Below are positions 34,690 to 46,859 of a stretch of DNA of 64,000 nt, one piece after another. Origin of the DNA: Smallanthus sonchifolius (lineage: Eukaryota; Streptophyta; Magnoliopsida; Asterales; Asteraceae); the NCBI GenBank assembly GCA_023525975.1, contig CM042042.1, forward strand, positions 48,433,880 to 48,497,879, written 5' to 3'. Within the stretch, counting starts at the first letter, position 1. Each line of letters starts with the position of its first letter. The notes below the pieces were generated by a model, which worked only from the letters and a program-made list of their open reading frames with translations, was not told the DNA's origin and made no database searches. Both the position numbers and the translations under genes were made by a program.

Positions 34690-35670
34690 GGGGTTATGTA
34701 TATCAAAGGTCTATTTACAGTCTCTTAATTTCAAGAAATCTAAAATAAGTAGTTGTGTAGAGTAATTAAGTATATATACCTTGGAACTGATGGTTATTAA
34801 TGGATTATTATACCACATTTTTGTGATTATAGCTACTGGTATGTACAAGTTAAGATGCCATCTTACTGTTCTCCATTAGGTTCTTGTGGTTAATTTTGAT
34901 TTTGGTCTGCTGCATTTTGTGTTTATATCCTTAAATACACTTTCACTTGTATATTTACAAAAAAAATTATTAAACTCACTCCTAAAACCATTAAACCATA
35001 CTATAGATTTTTAGTTACATTTATTTGCTGTTTTTCTATATTTTTAAGTAATTATTATTATTAGAGTAACTGCAGTTTGGATCGATGTCAGTCAAAACCA
35101 ATGTGGGGGACCGACGTCAGTCGTAACCAATGTAGGTCCAGTTATGCGATGAACGGATATGAGTGAACAAGCCTCAAATGTGTCGTGACACTACATTTTG
35201 TTTAGTACGAAATATAGCCGACTCTAATGTATACTCAAGTAAATCTACAGTTGATTACTTCCATTGTGATGTGTCGGAATGTAGCGCCGGCCCTTACATT
35301 TAAAAAACGACTCTTTTTCTAAATGCATTGCAAAAACCTCATAGCAAGGTTAACAATTTAACATAATTGTTTTCTGACCTTCAAGCCTAAAAAGAAGTTT
35401 GGAACCAAACACTAAAACAATCATTTTGTTTAGTATGAAACCATATAATATAGCAACCAACATTCCCCTAAGTTTTCTAGTAACAGGTTCTCATGGTTAC
35501 AGAATAACAAAAAAAGATACATATATGCATATTCGGTCTAATATTATCTGGTCTCTATAAAACTTCAAAAGTAATAAGATTACGTCTCCCTTCAATGGTT
35601 GATTCCTTTTTTTTTAATAAATTATACATGCTCTTCCATATGTATGCTAAATGAAGTCCAAACTTACATA
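34690..35670. other. Intergenic between two convergent genes
   Basis: Holds the 3' flanks of the zinc-finger gene (plus) and the lyase gene (minus). A short repeat (CAGTCAAAACCAATGT / CAGTCGTAACCAATGT) occurs at about 35088-35130. No further gene seen. Confidence 0.5.
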
Positions 35671-35672
35671 CC

Positions 35673-37646
35673 TCAGTTTTTGTGTTGCATCCGACCGCTT
35701 TCTGCACCAGCATACGGGTCAATCGTGACATTTATAACAGCAGGCTTCCTTGAAGAAAAAGATTCGGTGAGAGCAGATTTAAGCTCATCTGGGGTGCCAA
35801 CAAGATAACCTTTTCCGCCAAAAGCTTCAATTAGAAGATGATAAGCGGCACCAGGGACAAATGATGTGGGTGCTGGATCATCCTTATAGGGCCCAGTAAT
35901 GTCTTCAGGGTTTCTTCTGTCACCACCATATACGCCACCATTGTTGAACACTATTACCACGACAGGCAACTGATAACGAACCAATGTCTGCAAAATTTTT
36001 AATAGTATTTAATCAATCAAAATTAAAATTCTAAGGATTTATATCTCAACTCAGCTAAAGTCCATATGGTCCTTTCAACAATTGCCCCATATCTAATACA
36101 ATGATTAGTTGTAATAAGATGGTTACGGGCCAACATGATGTTTCATCTTTCAACCCAAACATGTTACCAAATCCGTTCGACCCGCCCATTTTGACACCTT
36201 TATAAAACATTTATAGTTGCGTAAAGGGTAATAAAGAAAGCAAACCTCGACTTCCATAGCACTAAACCCAAACCCAGAGTCACCTTCAACAGCAACCACG
36301 AGCCGGTCAGGTGAAGCCACTGCTGCAGCAATGCAATAACCCAAACCAACTCCCATCGTCCCCCATGTCCCAGCATCCAACCGAGTCCTGGGCTCCATTT
36401 GCACCAAAACAGACCGACCCACATCCATGGTGTTAGCCCCCTCCGACACCAGTATAGGAGCAGGACTACCCAACCCAATAATCGCATCTCTAATAATCTT
36501 CATTGGTGTCAAGAAATTAAACGGCACAACAACCTTACCCAACTGACCCTCCATTCTTGACACATTCTCCTTCACCTTATTCGTAATAGCTTCAATCCAA
36601 GGATGCGACCGCCCAAAACAAAACGGGTCATCCTTAATCTCCTTATTCAACACTTTAACAATCCTTTTCGCATCCCCAACCAACCCTAGTTCCGGCTTCC
36701 TAAGCTCAATTTCCGCTTCATCTACATCAATCAAGATAAACTTAACATCTTTCGACCACTTCGGCGGTTCCCCAAAGTGCAACAACCAATTCAACCGCGC
36801 ACCAACAACTACAGCAACATCACATTTACCAATCGCAAGCGAACGTGCAGCCGTAGCTGCAAGCTCATGCGAATCAGGCAACAAACCCTTACCCATCGGT
36901 GTAGGTAAAAACGGGATCCCGGTTTTTTCAATCAAATCCTTGATCTCATTTTCAGCCCTAGCTAAGGCTGCACCTTTACCAAACACAATCAATGGCCTCT
37001 CAGCTTTTCTAATCAATGATATAGCTTTTGCTATTTTGTCATTTGGTATATTTGTAACTGATTCTGTTATTCTGTTACGTTCTGCATCATCTAACAACTT
37101 GATTGCTTCTGATTCTGTTACAGTTTGGTGGAGTACATCCGAGGGGATATCTAAGTAACATCCACCGGGTCGACCAGACCCGGCTTGATCAAGTACACTA
37201 AAAACAGAATTAGGTATTTCATTTATATGTTTTGCTTTAACAGAAAACTTAACGAACGGTTTTACCGCGGCGATTTGATCGAGTTCCTGGAAATCGCCTC
37301 GGCCTAGGTCGTTCTGATCGCAGGATCCAGAAATCATGACCATTGGCCAGGCGTTGGCGGCGGCGTTGGAAAGTCCGGCGAGGCCGTGGACGCAGCCGGG
37401 GCCAGAGACGGTGAGGAGGATGCCCGGGCGGCCGGTGAGGTATCCGTAGGCTGAGGCGGCATATCCAGCGGATTGCTCGTTGTGGAAGGCGATGAAGCGG
37501 ATGCCTAGGGCGACGGAGCGATTGGCTAAGGATGTGACGGGGATTCCGACGACGCCGAACATGTGGTCTACGCCGGCGCGTGCTAGGGTTTTGGCGACGA
37601 GGAGATTGCAGTCGATTAGGGAGGATTTTTCAGCTGATTCGGCCAT
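35673..37646 (-). CDS. 2-hydroxyacyl-CoA lyase / oxalyl-CoA decarboxylase (ThDP enzyme)
   Basis: Two exons: 37646-36246 and 35987-35673, 571 residues, nearly the length of the single Arabidopsis homologue (At5g17380). The N-terminal ThDP domain has the catalytic Glu in FHNEQSAGYAASAYGY, then a GPG(C)VHGLAG block. The central domain has FGKGAA and GARLNW. The C-terminal ThDP-binding motif runs from EGDSGFGFSAMEVE to VFNNGG. The intron splits this motif after MEVE. Family knowledge: these enzymes cleave 2-hydroxyacyl-CoA or decarboxylate oxalyl-CoA to formyl-CoA; in Arabidopsis the protein has been linked to oxalate catabolism. I chose the Met at 37646 (MAESAEK) because homologues start there; an in-frame Met 7 codons upstream exists. 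The C-terminus (QHKN) is not a standard PTS1. A GATCT repeat lies in the promoter at about 37758-37788. Confidence 0.97.
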
Positions 37647-38082
37647 TAGGGTTTTGGAAATCAACAATGAAGCAGTTGGAAATTGGGGGAGTAGTAACGA
37701 GTGAAGATGAAGAGTATGTGGTGAATTGGGTGGACTGAAGTGGTTAAAATAAGGGTGGATCTAATCTGATCTGATCTGATCTGATGGGAATCAAAATCGA
37801 GTTTGGCTACTGGATCAAAGCCGCCAGCGAAGAGGATGATGATTCACCGTTGCAAATGAGATTTTGATTCCTCGTTTACAGATTCAAACAACTTGATTTT
37901 TGTTAAATAATCTATATTCATATCTATACTACATCATAAACAATTATAGAATAACACTTGTTAAAATTGTAGGACTCTTTATTATTATTTTATTAACTAT
38001 ACTATTTTATATAATTAAATTAATTATTTGATTCAATTTTTATTTACATATTTTTTAATATAAAAATGTGTTTATCATCAAT

Positions 38083-38288
38083 CAGGGGCGTCTCGAAGCC
38101 CAAACTAGCATCGACGGTCGCTTGGTACCCGTTTTCATGGGGCCCAAATTTTTTTTTAAAAATATGTGTATATATGTAAATAATTTGTTTTAAATTACTG
38201 TTATTACAATTATCATTGATCTTTGGAAAAAATATATATTTAAGGGCCCACTTTTTTATACTCGTCTAGGGCACCCGAAACGTCCCTG
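38083..38288. mobile_element. Non-autonomous hAT element, 206 bp
   Basis: The ends are CAGGGGCGTCTCGAAGCCC and, reversed, CAGGGACGTTTCGGGTGCCC. The flanking duplication TCATCAAT (38075-38082) / TCATAAAT (38289-38296) matches at 7 of 8 bases. Confidence 0.85.
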
Positions 38289-38467
38289 TCATAAATTAAT
38301 TTGTTCAATCATATTTTTATGAACTATACAAACTGAAAATAATTTTATAGCCAGCTAAGAACCAAATAAAAAGTTTTTAATCATATATTTACATATTTAC
38401 ATTGTTTCATTTTAACGAGTGTATGTGTTAAAAGATTACATTATATTTTATTCAGCTGATGTAATAC

Positions 38468-40567
38468 TGTGACAACCGTGACTTTTACGGTCAACACCTG
38501 TGTTCGACGAGTTCGTATAATAATAGTATTATTATGTTGAAATATACTTTCATACGAAAAGAACTCGTTAGTGAACGGAAGATAATAGCAAAATTTATTT
38601 TGGTGTTATAATGTCAAAAAGTTGATCAAGTTCAGGTCTATACGTGTTAACACTCAGTCGAGCAGTTTCGTAAAATTTTATTTTTATACGACAATTGTTT
38701 TGATGGATTTTTTCTGAAAATGTGATTTAACACCCAAATTTATTTATAAACAGTAGTATTTATACAAAAAGTTTGATCTGAAAAATTTGGTAACCAAACT
38801 CTTTATAGATTATTTATTAAAATTACTACAAGTTTAATACATGAAAATTGAGAAAAATATCTCTGAGTATTGGAAAAATTTGGAATTTGGTCAGTAATTA
38901 GTTTATGATAAAACATGATTCTTGTCCAAAATTCGTGAAATTTGGAGTTGTCTAAGTAGGTGTTTGATATTTATGAAATTTTAACGATTGAATTTGGGAT
39001 CATATACTTCTGGACTACATTAGGACTTGAAACTTTTAATGAAATCTCATATGAACCTATCACTAATCTGGTAAAATTTTGGTAAAGTTTTGACAAGTTT
39101 AACTATTTTTTCAGAATTTGTTAATGTTTAACAATATTATATTCATAATAAATAATCTGGATATTGAAAAATTATGAAACTTGGTCAGAAATTATTATTT
39201 ATGTATATTATCAATTTGTGGAAGTTTCAAGTAGTAACTTTATGTCTAAGTATGGTTTTGAAATTTTGGTCCATTAAAACGTTATAAAAAGTTACTATTT
39301 TTGGGAATTTTTGTATAAAATTGTTTTTATAAAACGTTTTAGGGGATTTTGGACAGAAGTATGATCATATTAAAAACATAAATTTGGACTTTTAAATTGG
39401 GTGCTAATATCACACTAAAACCCTAATTTCGGACGTATCGGATTTTCAAACCGTAAACCGGACCTTACGCGCGTAACCGCGTTTTTGATCAAACGAAACC
39501 TTGACTTGAGATTTTATTATATATGACTTTATAACTACTGATGTTCTTTATTAAAATCTAAAAATTAAGGTTTTAAGGTCACGAATTTATATAAAAGTCG
39601 TTTTACAATTTCTAACAGTTCGTACGCGTATGCACGGGTTTGGGTATGCAACCGATTACATAGCCACTTTTTGTTTTGTTGACTTGGTCACAACATGTAG
39701 GTGTCCTAAATGCATTGTTTGTGTCCACTTGACTAGTAGGACCTTGTTAGGACTCAGATTTTATCGGTTTTTGTCGACTGTGTCGCATCACTCGCCCGCA
39801 TTGTCCAGGTGAGTTTCACGGCCCCCTTTTTACTTACTGTTTTACTGTTTTTTAAGGAAATCTGTTTTATTTTTTTTAGTCACATGTTACATGATACATT
39901 GATTACATGAGTTGTTTTTTTTTATAATGCCTTAAAGTCCACAATTTTAAGCAATCAATTAGCTGAGCGTAGCCGTTGGGAATTTTGAGTAGTACTACTT
40001 GGGTTGACACTCCCGCTCATGGTTTGGTCTCGCCAACCAGACTTGTAGGGTCACTTGGGCGCAAAGTTAGCCAATTTTTTTAGGCGGTTGTTTGCATTAG
40101 ACTTCCGTATGGGGTACTTTGTTTTTATTTCGTCGAGGCTTTGATTGCGGCTCATGGTAATATGTTGTCTAATACATGTGTACTCGATAAATGGATTTTT
40201 GATCACTTTGGATTTTTATCCGAAACTTTTTATAGAGTCGCAAAACCTGCGAACTCACCAACTATTTATATAGTTGACCCGTTTTCGAAACATGCTTTCA
40301 GGTAAACAGAATTGAAGAAGAGATTTTTATGAGGGCTCGCTTTTGGATTAGAACTATTGTTTCTAGTCATGATTATATACTTTGGTTGTAGTCAGGAATT
40401 TAGACACTTTGTACTGTTTTAGAGATTTTTCTTGTATTTGTACTTTCGTTAGAAGCATGCAGTATGGTTCAATGTAATGCACAATTTTTCTTTAAGTTTC
40501 TCTTGTACTTGTGTTCAATGCGATATACCGGTTACATCCCATACTTCCGCCTTGTTGGGGTGTGACA
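38468..40567 (+). mobile_element. Solo LTR, 2.1 kb, with perfect 5-bp duplication
   Basis: It begins TGTGACAACCGTGAC and ends GGGGTGTGACA, so TG...CA. The duplication AATAC lies at 38463-38467 and 40568-40572. There is no primer site, gag or pol inside and no internal copy of the ends, so it is read as a solo LTR left by recombination. The strand is tentative. Confidence 0.85.
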
Positions 40568-40904
40568 AATACACGGGTTTATTCAACCCGTGTATTACAC
40601 GAGTTTTAAAAACATTAACTTTTTATTATTTAAAATTACATTTATTCAACCCGTGTAATACACGAGATTCTAACCTAGTAATTTATATGAGTAAATTGTT
40701 ATTTTCATCTAAAAACTTTGTTTGTCTAATTTGTATATTTGTGGTTTATAAAACTTGACATTTTTATTAAATCAGTTAACTTCATTCATATTTTAACGTT
40801 AAATGTTGGGTATTTTGGTATTTTATATATTTTTTTATTTAATCAATATTTAAACCCTCAATTATTTCTCCATCTCTTTAAATTGTATTAACTCTAATTA
40901 CCCT

Positions 40905-41045
40905 ATTACGATCGTCCAAATGGTCATCATCTTCTTAATCTCGATCGTCTAAGTGTCCATCTTCTTCTTGAATTATGATCGTCCATGTGCGCATCATCTT
41001 CTAGAATTATGATCGTCCGTGTGACTATCATCTTTTCTTGAATTA
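40905..41045. repeat. Tandem repeat, unit about 40 bp, four copies
   Basis: Units contain (A/C)GATCGTCC(A/G)(A/T)GTG and CATCTTCTTGAATTAT with small differences. It lies between the two solo LTRs, in sequence without a gene. Confidence 0.7.
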
Positions 41046-41224
41046 TCACATGTGAAAACCATGAAAAAAATCCCTCAGCTTAATTTTGACGGATTTAAAG
41101 GGTTACGAGTTATTATTTTAAATGTTTTTTCACAAGTAAATGCATTGGAGAAAAGTATATGAACTTTAATATTAAAAATATTGGGTTGAGAGACTTTTGG
41201 TATGTTTTTTTACATGTGCATGGA

Positions 41225-41575
41225 CTCATATTATGGGCGTGAAAAAAAACAACGAAAACGAAAAAAAGAACAAAAACGAACCATATCCGTAACCGGAAAA
41301 ACCGAACCGAATTGTGAATTCGGTTTTCGGATATATTTTTTTCTAAATCGGTTTTCGAGTATAAATAACAATTAACTATATTTGTAAGTTTAACCGAATA
41401 ACTGTATCTGAATTGTGAATTCGGTTTTCGAGTATACCAATTTTTTTAGATCGTTTCATTCGCTTGATTTTGGTTCGGTTAGGCATATTTCTAATTCGGT
41501 TTGGTTAGGTTTTTAGATAGACCTAAAAAAATTTCAAAACCATATAAACCAAACGAATCAAAAACCGAACCGATG
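41225..41575. mobile_element. hAT-like fragment
   Basis: The interior (GAACCATATCCGTAACCGG, TTCGGTTTTCG, AACCGAACCGA words) matches the element in the zinc-finger gene intron (33610-33890). The ends are too decayed to place exactly. Confidence 0.45.
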
Positions 41576-42229
41576 AATATCCTTATTGTATATGTAAAAA
41601 TTATATTAAGGTACTTTTTCATAAAAAAAAACGAAAAAATATGTTATTTCTTTTGTGATATTAACCTTTTTATATTAGTTATAGGTTAGAAAACCCGTAT
41701 AATACACGAGCGAATAAAAAAAATTAATGTAACATCCTAAAAATAATAAACGAATAAATATAGCGAGACCGGTGATTTAGTCAGAATATTTAAACAAAAA
41801 GGGAGCGGGCTTGGGCTCGACTTCAATGGGCCGAGGGAAGCCCAGGTATATAAGAGGCAGGGCAGCTCTCTTCTCTGCTCATTCCCCCACTCACGCAACT
41901 TCTAGAGAGAGAAATGAGAGCTCGGGTCTAGAGAGAGAAAGTTGACGAATTGTCCCGGAATTGAGGGAACACGTTACTGCTAAGCTCGTGAGAAGAACCT
42001 CCGGATCAGAATCTCGATACAGGTAATGATCTTGCCTAAATCTGAATTTTTGTTCGTTTTTGGGATTTTCAGGTTTTGGCTAAAAAGGTAACGATTTTGC
42101 GGATGGAACTTGAAAATGAGCTTAGGTATAGCATCTAGAATGAAAACCGAACGTTTTGATCTAAGAAAAATTGAGGTACTGACTCGATCAGACTCGCATG
42201 CAAAAACTTCAGATTTTTGGGAAGACGAT

Positions 42230-42490
42230 CTGTGCAGGCCCATCGAAACTACTAGTGTCGATATGTGCAGGCCCATCGAAACTACCTAGTTTCGATATGT
42301 GCAGACCCATCGAAACTACTAGTTTCGATATGTGCAGGCCCATCGAAACTACCTAGTTTCGATATGAGCCCACGATCCGAAGTTAAGATTTACACCTAAG
42401 TTACTTATCGAAACTACCAAGTTTCGACATAAACAACCTATCGAAACTAACAAGTTTCGATATAAGCAAATCCATCGAAACTACTAGGTT
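42230..42490. repeat. Palindromic minisatellite in the LTR, unit 33-34 bp
   Basis: Units of the form GTGCAGGCCCATCGAAACTA followed by (C)TAGTTTCGATAT are repeated about four times and then decay over three more degenerate copies. Each unit holds the inverted pair CGAAACTA / TAGTTTCG. Confidence 0.87.
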
Positions 42491-43044
42491 TAAGCATAGG
42501 GATGTCTAGTGTCATCTAGGAGCACTACCTTACAAGTATGGCTTTATTATAACAGATCGTGAGTGACATTAGTGACGCTCAGTAGCCAGCTAAGAGTATT
42601 TCAGAAACAGCTTATCAGGTGAGTTCTAGAGCCCTCTATTAAATGTTTTGTTAAATGTTTTGGGCTGGTGTGCATACTTACGAAATGATGTTTTAACGAA
42701 ACGATGTTTACGAAAGGAAAGGTTATGAAGTGTTTTTGCCAAAAAGGTTTACGAATGTTTATGAACGGTCTAAATGAGGAAATGTTTAATGAAAAGGGAA
42801 AGAGGTAAAGGTTTAAAGAAGTCATTATAAATCTAATTTGTCGAATGGATGGAATTGACGAATGAAGTCTGGGAATGTGATTCCCAGCCTTGTGGTAGAT
42901 TATGGACAGCGAGCCATAGTTACCATAAGAACAACAGGGCAGTGTCTTGGTGGCCTGTCGATGGTTTTGATGTTGTACAACTGGTAAGAGAGTAACGACG
43001 GTTACTCGGGTGATGACGATCATCCTAAGTGAATAAGGTATGGG

Positions 43045-43270
43045 AAATCAATGACGGCGATACGTAACGGTTGATTCCCAAAGGAAAGATGCGTGTTGGG
43101 CAACGACGGCGATACGTAACGGTTGACCCCACGTAGTGAATGGTTGGGCAATGACGGCGATACGTAACGGTTGACCCCACGTAGTGAATGGTTGGGCAAT
43201 GACGGCGATACGTAACGGTTGACCCCACGTAGTGTATGGTTGTGGCAATGACGACGATACGTAGTGGTTG
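43045..43270. repeat. Minisatellite in the LTR, unit 48 bp, about four copies
   Basis: The word CAA(C/T)GACGGCGATACGTAAC starts at 43101, 43149, 43197 and (as CAATGACGACGATACGTAGT) 43246, with a partial copy before. Between copies is GGTTGACCCCACGTAGTG. It translates to repeated peptides on the minus strand, which I treat as artefact. Confidence 0.9.
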
Positions 43271-43993
43271 CCCACAACACCAAAGGTTCCTTCGGGGACA
43301 CTGTGACGCGTAAAGTAAGATACAGAATTAGATAACGATAATGTATGACTTAAATGAATGTTAAAAGTTTTAACGAACGATCCGTTCAACGGTGTTTATG
43401 ATAATGATGTTGATGATGATATGGGTACGAAACCTTTTTAAAGATGTTAGATTATTACATACTTTTGAGAAAGGTTTTACTAAATGAATGAATGATATGT
43501 TTTTGGCAAATGTTAATGTTAAAGTTTTTATGAAATGCTAGAACTCACCAGCGTAGCTGACTTTTTAGTGTGCATATTCAGGTTAAGGCAGGTTATGAGT
43601 ATGGACTGTGATGCTTGGCTAGCGAGAGGAGTTACCCGGCTGACTATGAAGACGGGGCATCCTGTTATGTTTTAGTTATGATGTATTTACGTTTTAAACA
43701 ACGTTTACGCTTCCGCATGTATGAACAATGATGACGTTATGTTTGAATGAAATTTTCCGCTGCGTTATTTGATATTCATGTTTAAGAACTGTTTGTGAAT
43801 GAGTAAATCCAACAAGTGGGGCCTCCTGGGTTTGGGGCCTTACAATTAAATATATAAATAAGGTTTCTAAAAGGACAGTTTAGTCATTTTACATAAACGT
43901 AACAAATTTTTAACGAAGTTAGTGCTAGAATTCAAAGTTGTAACCAAAAAAACCATGCAAAAAACTTGTAACTTTTTAAACTTATACCTCAAA

Positions 43994-44911
43994 TAGGGGT
44001 GAGCAAAAAACCGAATTAAGCGAACTGAAACCGAATTAATCGAAAAAACCACACCAAAAAAACATACCCAAATTAAAACCGACGGTTTTGGTTTTGTATT
44101 TTTTGAAAATCGAAAATTACGGTTTGGTTTCGATTTTGTATCTTTTGAAAACTGAAAAAATCGAACCGAACATGTATATATACTTTAATTATATATATTG
44201 TGTGCATGCATATTTCATAATCTTCTATATCTAATAAATAAAAATAATGGGGGATATGAGTCAGTTTTGTAGGCCATGTAAAAGTTGGTTTTTCTCGCCC
44301 CTCTCTTTTATTAAATATTGGATGTCACGTGTAGACTTCTGTTGAAGTCTAGATTTTGATTTTCCATCTCTATCTTCTATTAAATAATAATGATTTTCTT
44401 GAATTTGGTAAACAATATGATTAAAAAAGTATATGTTATGTTATTTAAAATATATTTTAAAAATATTTATTTAACTTGTGTAACACACAAGTTTTAACCT
44501 AGTATATATATATATATATTATTTTGTTATTTGCTTGTAAGTTAAAAGTATGTATATATTTGTGTTACACGTATTTGCATTGATAGCAGCTTATTATTTA
44601 TATTTATTGAATTTATAAATTATAATTTTATTTTTTATGTTGAATATTTTTTAAGAAAACTAATTATTGTTGTAACACAAAATATTTCGGCCAAAATATA
44701 TGATAATCATTAGTTAATACAAAAAATTAGGCTCAAAATTTCAAAACCAAATTCATTATTTTTGGTCATTTTTCTTTTACCGAAAAAAATCAAGCCCAAT
44801 TGGTTTTAAAACCGAAATCGAACGTTTTAAAAAAACCAAAAACCGAAACTTTCAGTTTTGGGTTTGATTTTACCCCAAAACCGACTCAAACCAACCTATG
44901 CACAAACCCTA
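43994..44911. mobile_element. hAT-like element with a Helitron inside
   Basis: Left end TAGGGGTGAGCA, right end reversed TAGGGTTTGTGCA. The duplication ACCTCAAA (43986-43993) / ACCTCACA (44912-44919) matches at 7 of 8. Outside the inserted Helitron the interior is rich in AAACCGAA words. Without the Helitron it is about 640 bp. Confidence 0.78.
44224..44502 (+). mobile_element. Short Helitron, 279 bp, nested in a hAT element
   Basis: It starts TCTATATCTAATAAATA and carries GTCACGTGTAGAC. The terminal hairpin ACTTGTGTAACACACAAGT is followed by CTAG at 44499-44502. Confidence 0.8.
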
Positions 44912-46260
44912 ACCTCACAAATGTGAGTATGGGCAGCTAGATAGATTATTTTTATTAATAAACTCCAGATTAAAATGTAACACATTAAAAGAAAAGGTTT
45001 ACCCGCTTAAGGGATATCGATTCTCCCAACCTAAATCCCTTGTGTTGAATCATATATCAAACTCCATAATTAAGTTTATTAAATATGAGTCTTGTTGTAT
45101 TAGTGAGAGATAATACTAACTTGGCATGGTTATTGAGTTGTGAGGATAACACTATCTTAATATAGTGTATAGTTGTTAGAGATTACTATCTTGACATAGT
45201 GAAAAGTGTAAAAGTCATTATTTTGATATGGTGTGTTGAATAAGGTGATCACTATCTTTAATTAGTGAGACGTTGTACAAGGTGATCGCTATCTTCTTAC
45301 TAATGAAACGTTCATGTATCGGTGATCCCTCGTGTTTAAGGGAGACGACTAGTGGAGCAAACTCTCGATTGAACCTAAGTTCCCCTAGATACACTTGTTC
45401 GTATACCGTTATATAGTTGATTATGCTCCATAAAAAGTCGTGGCTTCAAACAAAGATTCTATAAGCATACATGTTTTAGTAGAGCAAAATCTCAATTGAA
45501 CCTAGATTCCTCGAGATACACTTGTTAGTATACTGTTATATAGTTGATTATGCCACATAAAAAGTCGTGGCTTCAAACTGAAATTCTATAACCAGATATG
45601 TTTAAGGCATGCCTAATTAGACAATATATATATTTTAAGAAAGGTACATCGTATGAAGATAAATATTCGGTTTCACTTGTATCAATTGTTAGCAAGTGTC
45701 TTTGTTGTCTACATCACTTGGTGGGCACACGTTTCATATACGAAACCCCCATTACCATCAATGTTAAACGTAGATGTGTTTACAAGTCAAAGTATAAAAT
45801 AATCCAAAAAATCTGTTTTGAAATAAAAAAAAACTGACACATCAAGTTCATTATGTTAATTTATCATCATTTGTAATAATATAAACATCAATCGTTATCA
45901 ATTATTTATATCAAAATAATTATTATACTTTAGAAACTATATTCATTGTACCGCACGAAACATATTTTACAACTACAGTTTCTTGCAATATTTATAAGAA
46001 ACATAATTAGTTCGATATAGAACTTTAAGAAAGACAACATAAAATAAAATAACTAATCCGTATTAACCACTTGTACCTTGTGCAAAATTTGTTGTACCAC
46101 ACCATTAGAAGCATCACCGCAGCCAGATCAAAAGTCTTACTTTCTGGGACGCGGGATTCTCACCGTCAAACCGTTCATTCCAACTGTCCTTTCATTTATT
46201 TTATCCTTATTATAATATTTTTAAATTTAAATTAAATTATTCTTTAATATTTTGCCAAAC
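44912..46260. other. Intergenic with two degenerate repeats
   Basis: 45090-45320 has five or six short units of the form ACTATCTT(..)ATAGTG. 45350-45475 is repeated at 45478-45600 (CTAGATACACTTGTTCGTATAC..., AAAAAGTCGTGGCTTCAAAC) with about 123-bp spacing. The 79-codon frame at 45598 is not recognised as a gene. Confidence 0.6.
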
Positions 46261-46270
46261 ATTCATCTCG

Positions 46271-46278
46271 GTATATAT
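46271..46278 (+). promoter_or_regulatory. TATA box of the DUF4228-like gene
   Basis: GTATATATAC lies 123-130 bp upstream of the ATG at 46401, followed by a C/T-rich leader. Confidence 0.65.
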
Positions 46279-46400
46279 ACCAACCCCTCTCTCCCTCCCT
46301 CATCCTCAAATCACATCTTCGAACTTGATTACTATTCTATAAAACTATGTATTTTCGTTAAACTCGCTCAGCTTTCTTCGAGGTATTCACCGTCGCCGCC

Positions 46401-46847
46401 ATGGGCAAGTACGCTTCCTGTACCCTAACCAAACATTCAAAGAGCACAAAAATAATCTACCCCGATGGCAAAATCCGCAAACTCCAGCAACCGATCAAAG
46501 CCGCAGAACTCATGATGGATTCACCGAACACATTTTTGGTGAACTCCAAATCGCTTCGGATTGGAGCTCGGTTCTCTGCCTTAAATGCAAATGAATATCT
46601 AGAGATCGCCTCCGTTTATGTCATGTTCCAGATGAACAGACTCAATTTAGTCGTCGCCACTGCTGATTTGGCGTCACTTTTTCTTGTGGCTAAATCCGGT
46701 GTCAATAAAATAGGAAGCTTGAGGATCCTGCCGGAGAACACACCTACACCGCCGAGGTTGAGCTTAGAGGAAATCGAAGAGTTTTCTTTTTTACGGACAT
46801 ATAGATACAAAATATTTTGTATGTATTCTTTTTTGCTAAAGCAATGA
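46401..46847 (+). CDS. DUF4228 (PADRE)-like protein
   Basis: One exon of 148 residues. The N-terminus MGKYASCTLTKHSKSTKIIYPDGKIR with a Gly2/Cys7 context, the block FLVNSKSLRIGARFSALNANEYLEIASVYVMF and MNRLN fit the DUF4228/PADRE family. Its members are often induced by stress or pathogens, and many carry N-terminal acylation signals. The family C-terminus usually continues with a serine/arginine-rich segment and an LLETI-type end. Here the match fades after LSLEEIEEF, and the frame runs into FSFLRTYRYKIFCMYSFLLKQ, which looks like read-through into flanking sequence. A truncating change is therefore possible. No intron is evident. Confidence 0.82.
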   Translation: MGKYASCTLTKHSKSTKIIYPDGKIRKLQQPIKAAELMMDSPNTFLVNSKSLRIGARFSALNANEYLEIASVYVMFQMNRLNLVVATADLASLFLVAKSGVNKIGSLRILPENTPTPPRLSLEEIEEFSFLRTYRYKIFCMYSFLLKQ

Positions 46848-46859
46848 GGGAATTACAAT

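Larger units (their letters stand above)
37923..40678 (+). mobile_element. Helitron split by a solo LTR and a hAT element
   Basis: It starts TCTATACTACATCATAAACA. The end has hairpin CCCGTGTAATACACGAG-like and CTAG at 40675-40678. Inside are a hAT (38083-38288) and an LTR (38468-40567). Removing both with one copy of each duplication leaves 437 bp, the same as the intact copy at 19464-19900. The LTR landed in a hairpin-like CTGATGTAATACACGGG stretch near the end. A second hairpin at 40573-40612 suggests a short tandem of termini. Confidence 0.82.
41728..43844 (+). mobile_element. Solo LTR, 2.1 kb, same family as 13291-18432
   Basis: It begins TGTAACATCC and ends GGGGCCTTACA. The duplication ATTAA is perfect at 41723-41727 and 43845-43849. 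A promoter-like TATATAAG at 41847-41854, followed by a CTCTCTTCTCTGCTC start region, fixes the plus orientation. No gag-pol and no second terminus are present. It inserted just beyond a decayed minus-strand Helitron end (AAAACCCGTATAATACACGAG at about 41690-41711). Open frames at 42601-43389 belong to it. Confidence 0.88.

Noticed and set aside
43045..43270. Regular 48-bp repeats looking like a CRISPR array
   Set aside because: Units are contiguous and near-identical across their full length with no unique spacers, and they lie inside a plant LTR.
45598..45837. Plus-strand 79-codon frame
   Set aside because: No domain or splice-supported extension is visible, and it overlaps the end of a degenerate tandem repeat.
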